Part shown: piece after piece, positions 60,169-64,000 of the stretch | How the letters are laid out: each line of letters starts with the position of its first letter | Numbering within the stretch: the stretch's first letter is position 1 | Origin: G963677085 sp963677085 | GTDB taxonomy: Bacteria > Planctomycetota > Planctomycetia > Pirellulales > Thermoguttaceae | Direction: 5' to 3' | Assembly (NCBI GenBank): GCA_963677085.2 | Contig: CAXXFH010000006.1 | Coordinates: 744,001-808,000, forward strand | DNA: 64,000 nucleotides | The notes under the pieces: generated by a model | Database searches by the model: none | What the model saw: only the letters and a program-made list of their open reading frames with translations | What the model was told of the DNA's origin: nothing | Made by a program: the position numbers and the translations under genes

Positions 60169-61620
60169 TCATTGCTTTGTGTTTGGTGTTAACTTCGGTC
60201 GCCGGTCGGTCAGGCGATCGGCTTTGAACTCGAAGCGTTCCAGCGAGCCGTAGGGCACGACTTCCACGTCGACGCGGATTCCCAGCGTTCCTTTCAGTGC
60301 CTTGGCCACTTCGCCGCGAATGGCCCGTTCGTCCTGAGTGGCCACGTCGGGGCTCGGTTCGATGGTGGCGCGGATCTGGTCCATGTCGCCGTCGCGGTCG
60401 ACGACCACGCGAAACTCGTCGCCCACTTGCGGCAGGCTGCGTACCGCGTCTTCGATGGCCGCCGGGAAGAACATCAGCCCACGGATCTTGATCAGCTTGT
60501 CGTGCCGGCCGCGCAAGCCGCCGATTGCCCGGGCGTGGGTCCGACCACAGGCACACGGCGTGGTGGTCACCGTGATCCAGTCGCCCATCACGTAGCGGAG
60601 GATCGGTTGGGCTTCGCTGTAGAGATTGCTCACGACCAGTACGCCGGGGGTGCCCTCCGGCACGGGTTTGAACGTCTCGGGATCGAGCACCTCGGGAATA
60701 TAGACGTCTTCCATCAAATGACTCTCGACCGGCGTGCCGTTGCGTTTGTGAACCTGGTACGGGCAGCTATAACCTAGCGGCGGCATGGCTACCTCGGTAC
60801 AGCCGAAGTGGTCGTGCATTTCGGCACCCCAGAGTTTCTCCATTCGCTCTTTGGTGGCCGGTACACATGCACCCGGCTCGCCGGCGCAACAAAGCAAGCG
60901 GATCGAACTCTGCTGGGGATCGAGTCCCATTTCTTCCATTTTGCGGCCCAGGTACAAGGCGTACGACGGCGTGGCCAGCAGCACCGTGGGCTTGTAGTTG
61001 TGGATGAACATCACCCGACGTTCCGTGTTGGCCCCGCCGCCGGGAATCACGGGTATGCCCATCAGCGTGAGCGAATAGTGCATCCCCCAGAACGCAACCG
61101 AGGTGCCGTAGGCGAAGCAGTTGATCACAATATCGCGGTTTGCCCGGATGCCCATGGTGTAAAGCGCTCTGGCGCCGAGATAGGCCCACATGTCGCGATC
61201 GTGCGAAGTGTGGCGAAACACGCGAGGGCAGCGCGCCGTGGTGCCCGAGGTCGTGAAGAACATCCAGCCCCGGTTGAGCCAGTCTTCCTGACGCAACGGC
61301 GAGAACGTTCCCCAAGGCGGGTTCTGCTCTTGATCCTCCAGCCATTGCTCGCGATCGGTCAACGGGATTTTGAGCAGATCGTCGAGGCTGTTAACCGACT
61401 CGGGCCCAAGGCCGGCCTCCTCGAATTTCCGCCGATAAAACTGGCTGCACTCCCACAAGTAGCGATACGCCACAGCCAGCTTCTCGCTTTGGATCTCGCG
61501 GATCCGCTCGCGCGAGCACTTTTCCAACTGCGGCTCCCAACAGTCGTCGGCCGCCGGGGCGTCGAAGTTCAGGGCGTGGTTGCGGACCAACGATCGCCAA
61601 CGTTCTCGGATGTCGCTCAT
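60169..61620 (-). CDS. PaaK-like phenylacetate-CoA ligase / AMP-dependent synthetase
   Basis: A 483-residue adenylate-forming enzyme. It shows the nucleotide-binding MFFTTSGTTARCPRVFRHTS, the helix around WAYLGARALYTMGIRANRDI, GGGANTERRVMFIHNYKPTV, HDHFGCTEVAMPP, RYVMGDWITVTTTPCACGRT (zinc-like CxC typical of PaaK) and RGRHDKLIKIRGLMFFPAAIE. Such enzymes activate aryl acids as CoA esters. The ATG overlaps the stop of the aminotransferase gene (ATGA). Placed between pabB and a class IV aminotransferase, it may activate an aromatic acid derived from chorismate; this is an inference from position. Confidence 0.85.
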   Translation of the reverse strand: MSDIRERWRSLVRNHALNFDAPAADDCWEPQLEKCSRERIREIQSEKLAVAYRYLWECSQFYRRKFEEAGLGPESVNSLDDLLKIPLTDREQWLEDQEQNPPWGTFSPLRQEDWLNRGWMFFTTSGTTARCPRVFRHTSHDRDMWAYLGARALYTMGIRANRDIVINCFAYGTSVAFWGMHYSLTLMGIPVIPGGGANTERRVMFIHNYKPTVLLATPSYALYLGRKMEEMGLDPQQSSIRLLCCAGEPGACVPATKERMEKLWGAEMHDHFGCTEVAMPPLGYSCPYQVHKRNGTPVESHLMEDVYIPEVLDPETFKPVPEGTPGVLVVSNLYSEAQPILRYVMGDWITVTTTPCACGRTHARAIGGLRGRHDKLIKIRGLMFFPAAIEDAVRSLPQVGDEFRVVVDRDGDMDQIRATIEPSPDVATQDERAIRGEVAKALKGTLGIRVDVEVVPYGSLERFEFKADRLTDRRPKLTPNTKQ

Positions 61621-61735
61621 GGTTTATTGATTCCGCGGTTAATTGTGGAACATTTCGTTACGTTTTGTCCCCGCGAACCGGGCTCCCGTTGGTCGCCCTC
61701 GTTCCGCGAGCAATGTAGGCCCCAATAAGTCTCGC
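61615..61735 (-). repeat. R1 dispersed repeat, full inverted copy overlapping two genes
   Basis: On the minus strand it reads GGAACGAGGGCGACCAACGG, GAGCCCGG, AATGTTCCACAAT and GGAATCAATAAAC. It encodes roughly the last 35 residues of the aminotransferase and runs up to the ligase start codon. Confidence 0.75.
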
Positions 61736-62585
61736 GTTGAACCAATTGAACAAACGCCTCCTGCACGCGCCGTGTGACCGGGCCGGGGGCGGCGTCGAAA
61801 CGACGCTCGCCAATTTGGGCCACCGGCAAAATTTCCATCACGCTGTTGGTGAAAAACACCTCGTCGGCCGCGTCCAGTTGTTCCAACTCGACGCGACATT
61901 GCTTAACCTGGATCGACAGTTCGGCCGCCAATTCCAACACGGCTGCCCGAGTGATGCCCGGGAGGCAACCGCTACGTAAATCGGGCGTAATCAGCCGGCC
62001 ACGTTCGACCAGGAACACGTTCGCCACGGTACCCCCGACCACGCAACCGTCGACCGACAATTGTACGCCTTCGATCATCCCCTGGGCTTGAAGCTCGCGC
62101 CGGGCGAGGACGTTTGGCAAATAGTTGCCGCACTTGATATCCGATGGACGACAGGCCGGTGGTATGCAGCGAGTTTCAACCACCATGGTCTTTATCCCCT
62201 GCCGGTACGCCTCGGCCGGGTAAGGTGTCAACGGGCGGACCCAGATCGAGAGCAGCGGACGATCGCATCCGACCGTGCCAATGCCCGGAGGACCTTCGCC
62301 CCGGCTGACCGTAATCCGCACGACGGCCTGCATTTCTTCGCTACGCCGAATGGTTTCTTCCACCCGGGCAACGAGTTTGTCGCGCGGCAACGGCAATTTG
62401 ATTCCCGTGGCCCGAGAGCCCCGTTCGAGCCGGTCGAGGCGCGCGGCGAGCCGGAAGGCCGTACCACGATACACCCGGACGGTTTCGAAAATACTATCGC
62501 CCAGTAGATAACCCCGATCGAACAACGATACGCGAGCGTCGTCGGCCGTGTGGAATTCGCCGTTGAGGTAGATCAGTGTGGGCAT
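61617..62585 (-). CDS. Class IV PLP aminotransferase (BCAT / D-amino acid / ADC-lyase family)
   Basis: A 322-residue enzyme. The start at 62585 gives the typical LIYLNGEFHTADDARVSLFD and RGYLLGDSIFETVRVYRG. The PLP lysine lies in PSDIKCGNYLPNVLARREL, and GVQLSVDGCVVGGTVANVFL and PGITRAAVLELA complete the fold IV pattern. Reactions in this family include branched-chain transamination and conversion of ADC to 4-aminobenzoate; closeness to pabB favours the latter. The last 35 residues (RNEGDQREPGSRGQNVTKCS and what follows) are encoded by an R1 repeat and are not part of the family fold, whose usual length is about 285. The stop overlaps the next start. Confidence 0.85.
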   Translation of the reverse strand: MPTLIYLNGEFHTADDARVSLFDRGYLLGDSIFETVRVYRGTAFRLAARLDRLERGSRATGIKLPLPRDKLVARVEETIRRSEEMQAVVRITVSRGEGPPGIGTVGCDRPLLSIWVRPLTPYPAEAYRQGIKTMVVETRCIPPACRPSDIKCGNYLPNVLARRELQAQGMIEGVQLSVDGCVVGGTVANVFLVERGRLITPDLRSGCLPGITRAAVLELAAELSIQVKQCRVELEQLDAADEVFFTNSVMEILPVAQIGERRFDAAPGPVTRRVQEAFVQLVQRETYWGLHCSRNEGDQREPGSRGQNVTKCSTINRGINKP

Positions 62586-62682
62586 GTCGATAGCAGGCGA
62601 CGCGAGGCAATGTCCTGATTTTGGGCTCGTAACGCTTCCGACGAATGAAGCACGTTGGTGATAAGGAAACGGCCGCCGACGG

Positions 62683-63333
62683 TTACTCGTTTGCGTCTTT
62701 GTTTTCTTGCGGCCGTTTTTCGTTTTCGCGTGGTGTTTCGGCCGCTTCCGCCTCCGCCTCCGACGGCTCGGGCCCGACTTCGGGCATCTCGACATCGTCG
62801 GCAATCGGGGGCGAAGGCTTCAACAGTCTCTCGGGTACCTCGGGCACTTCGAAGTTCTGCTCCATGGGCGGTTCGTAGCTGAACGTCTCCGACACGTCCG
62901 TCGAACTGTTGTGATTCGTGTTAACCTCTGCGTCGGGCTTCGCTGAGGTGGGGGCACCCATCTCGCCCGCTGCGTTGTTGGAATTGGTTTGGTGGTTGAG
63001 CTTGTTGTTCGACTCGGGCACGATCGACGAACTGCCGGTCGTCGAATCTTCGTTTTCCATCGTCTGGTGATTTGCCGTTTGATTATTCGCCGCGGTGTCT
63101 TCTTTCGACGTTGCCGCATCGTCCTGGATTGGGGTCGAGGTATCGCCGGGCGAGGTGTCGTTGTCCTCGCCTCCTGGCCAGCGGGGGGCCATTGGGGCAT
63201 TGGGACGCGGCGGCTTCAGGGCATCCGACCGCCAACCACCGGTGCTCCACCACCACCCGACCGCCACGCCGACTAGCACGATCGCCAGTGCGGAGATTAT
63301 CAAAGTCCGAATGTTTCTGGAACGGTTGGTCAC
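62683..63333 (-). CDS. Single-span membrane protein with acidic low-complexity tail
   Basis: A 216-residue protein. GTG 63333 (AAGG nine bases upstream) is chosen because a basic start and one helix (TLIISALAIVLVGVAVGWWW) follow; the frame is open further upstream to 63666 but only through repeat DNA. The rest is hydrophilic, rich in Asn, Thr, Ser, Glu and Pro (ANNQTANHQTMENEDSTTGS, NKLNHQTNSNNAAGEMG) and ends EAEAEAAETPRENEKRPQEN. It is probably disordered and located outside or inside as a tether. No family is recognised. Confidence 0.55.
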   Translation of the reverse strand: MTNRSRNIRTLIISALAIVLVGVAVGWWWSTGGWRSDALKPPRPNAPMAPRWPGGEDNDTSPGDTSTPIQDDAATSKEDTAANNQTANHQTMENEDSTTGSSSIVPESNNKLNHQTNSNNAAGEMGAPTSAKPDAEVNTNHNSSTDVSETFSYEPPMEQNFEVPEVPERLLKPSPPIADDVEMPEVGPEPSEAEAEAAETPRENEKRPQENKDANE

Positions 63334-64000
63334 GGGTGAATGCCTTGGAACTGGGTTCCCGCCGGCTGCGCTACTTACCTCAAGGATCGTTAACTTTAGG
63401 ACAGACCGATAAACAACTTGCCGATTTTCCGGGCCGTGCTTCGCACCGTCTCTCGGTTTCCGCCTTGGTAAAGGGTAAGTTGCTTGTTGGTCTGTCCTTA
63501 GACAAAGATTGGCGACCAACGAGAGCGGGGACTTTCCTGAGTGTGGTAGCACCGTTTGGCCGACGGCCCTGCCACCCGCCGTTCGTTCACAAAAGGCAAG
63601 GCTCAATAGGATAGCACGTTTCACGTGGGGAGCGGTCGTTTTTCGAAATCCGCCATCACTTCCCATCTATTATTCCTCACCCCCACTCCCGCCGCAACCA
63701 CGTCCCCGCCTGCACGGTCGTGGGCATCCGCAACGGCGAGACGGTCCGAGCGTTGGTTACCTTGCCACTGAATGTGGAACTTTCTCGCGGGAGAAATCGT
63801 CTTATTATTGAGCGTCGCATAAATAGTGACACGAGGGCGACCAACGGGAGCCTGGCAGTTGCGGGAAAATCGGCTGCGTGGCCTATTCACTACTTTTTCG
63901 AATATCAATAGTGATTGCCTCGACGTTTATCTTCTATCTTCCGATGTTGTCGTGGTGTGTAGCCGTTGAGCCGAGTTGTCTGGTCGCAGGCTGCTAATCG
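63334..64000. other. Terminal gap with R2 and partial R1 repeats, no gene seen
   Basis: R2 (GCGACCAACGAGAGCGG) lies at 63512-63528, with a near-complementary pair AGACAAAG/CTTAGAC-like surroundings. A partial R1 (CGAGGGCGACCAACGGGAGC) lies at 63833-63852 with flanking similarity back to about 63780. Frames here are short and repeat-coloured. Nothing else is recognised up to the window end. Confidence 0.45.

Noticed and set aside
60808..61728. 306-codon plus-strand frame opposite the ligase
   Set aside because: Complement of the PaaK-like gene and of the R1 repeat; its end repeats the R1 translation seen opposite 49.8 kb.

Overview
The window looks like a chromosome segment of a free-living planctomycete, probably close to the Pirellulales. 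The grounds are a high G+C content, loosely packed and often monocistronic genes, three Tat-exported Gfo/Idh/MocA-type dehydrogenases, an alpha-L-fucosidase, a YVTN-propeller/di-heme cytochrome, a BBP2-like porin, and many short dispersed palindromic repeats between genes. The placement is inferred from gene content; no rRNA is present.

Layout. 1-10.8 kb: the end of a sigma-54-type regulator, a sodium:solute symporter, a TerC-like membrane protein, the propeller/cytochrome protein, an alpha/alpha-toroid lipoprotein, a HAD hydrolase, a gluzincin-like protein, and a gene broken by one in-frame amber codon. 10.9-22.55 kb: an integrated element bounded by a perfect 50-bp direct repeat that duplicates the 3' half of tRNA-His. 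It carries a tyrosine integrase next to the intact tRNA, a large Cap4-like candidate defence protein, ParB-like and LexA-HTH-like proteins, a staphylococcal-type nuclease, several unknown proteins, unusual arrays of palindromes, and a roughly 200-bp leader present in two diverged copies. 22.8-31.9 kb: carbohydrate-related genes (fucosidase, two dehydrogenases, a TIM-barrel isomerase-like protein, an AraC regulator) and a porin.

31.9-39.9 kb: a minus-strand cluster of lysine 2,3-aminomutase, a Pls/PosA-like single-module NRPS, two small exported or membrane proteins, a C45-type Ntn hydrolase and a Sfp-type phosphopantetheinyl transferase. The first two genes overlap by one base. KamA would make beta-lysine, the transferase would load the carrier domain, and the NRPS would activate and perhaps polymerise the amino acid. 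This is the strongest candidate for an undescribed biosynthetic system here.

41-64 kb: an LRR lipoprotein, a third dehydrogenase, a FAD oxidoreductase with a golvesin-like tail, a SNF2 ATPase followed by a SWIM protein with a histone-H1-like lysine tail, a TctA transporter with a TctC-TctB fusion partner, an RND-type exporter, a GNAT protein, and a pabB / PaaK-like ligase / class IV aminotransferase group. A dispersed repeat (called R1 here, core GGCGACCAACGGGAGCC) recurs at least five times and in one place supplies the end of a reading frame.
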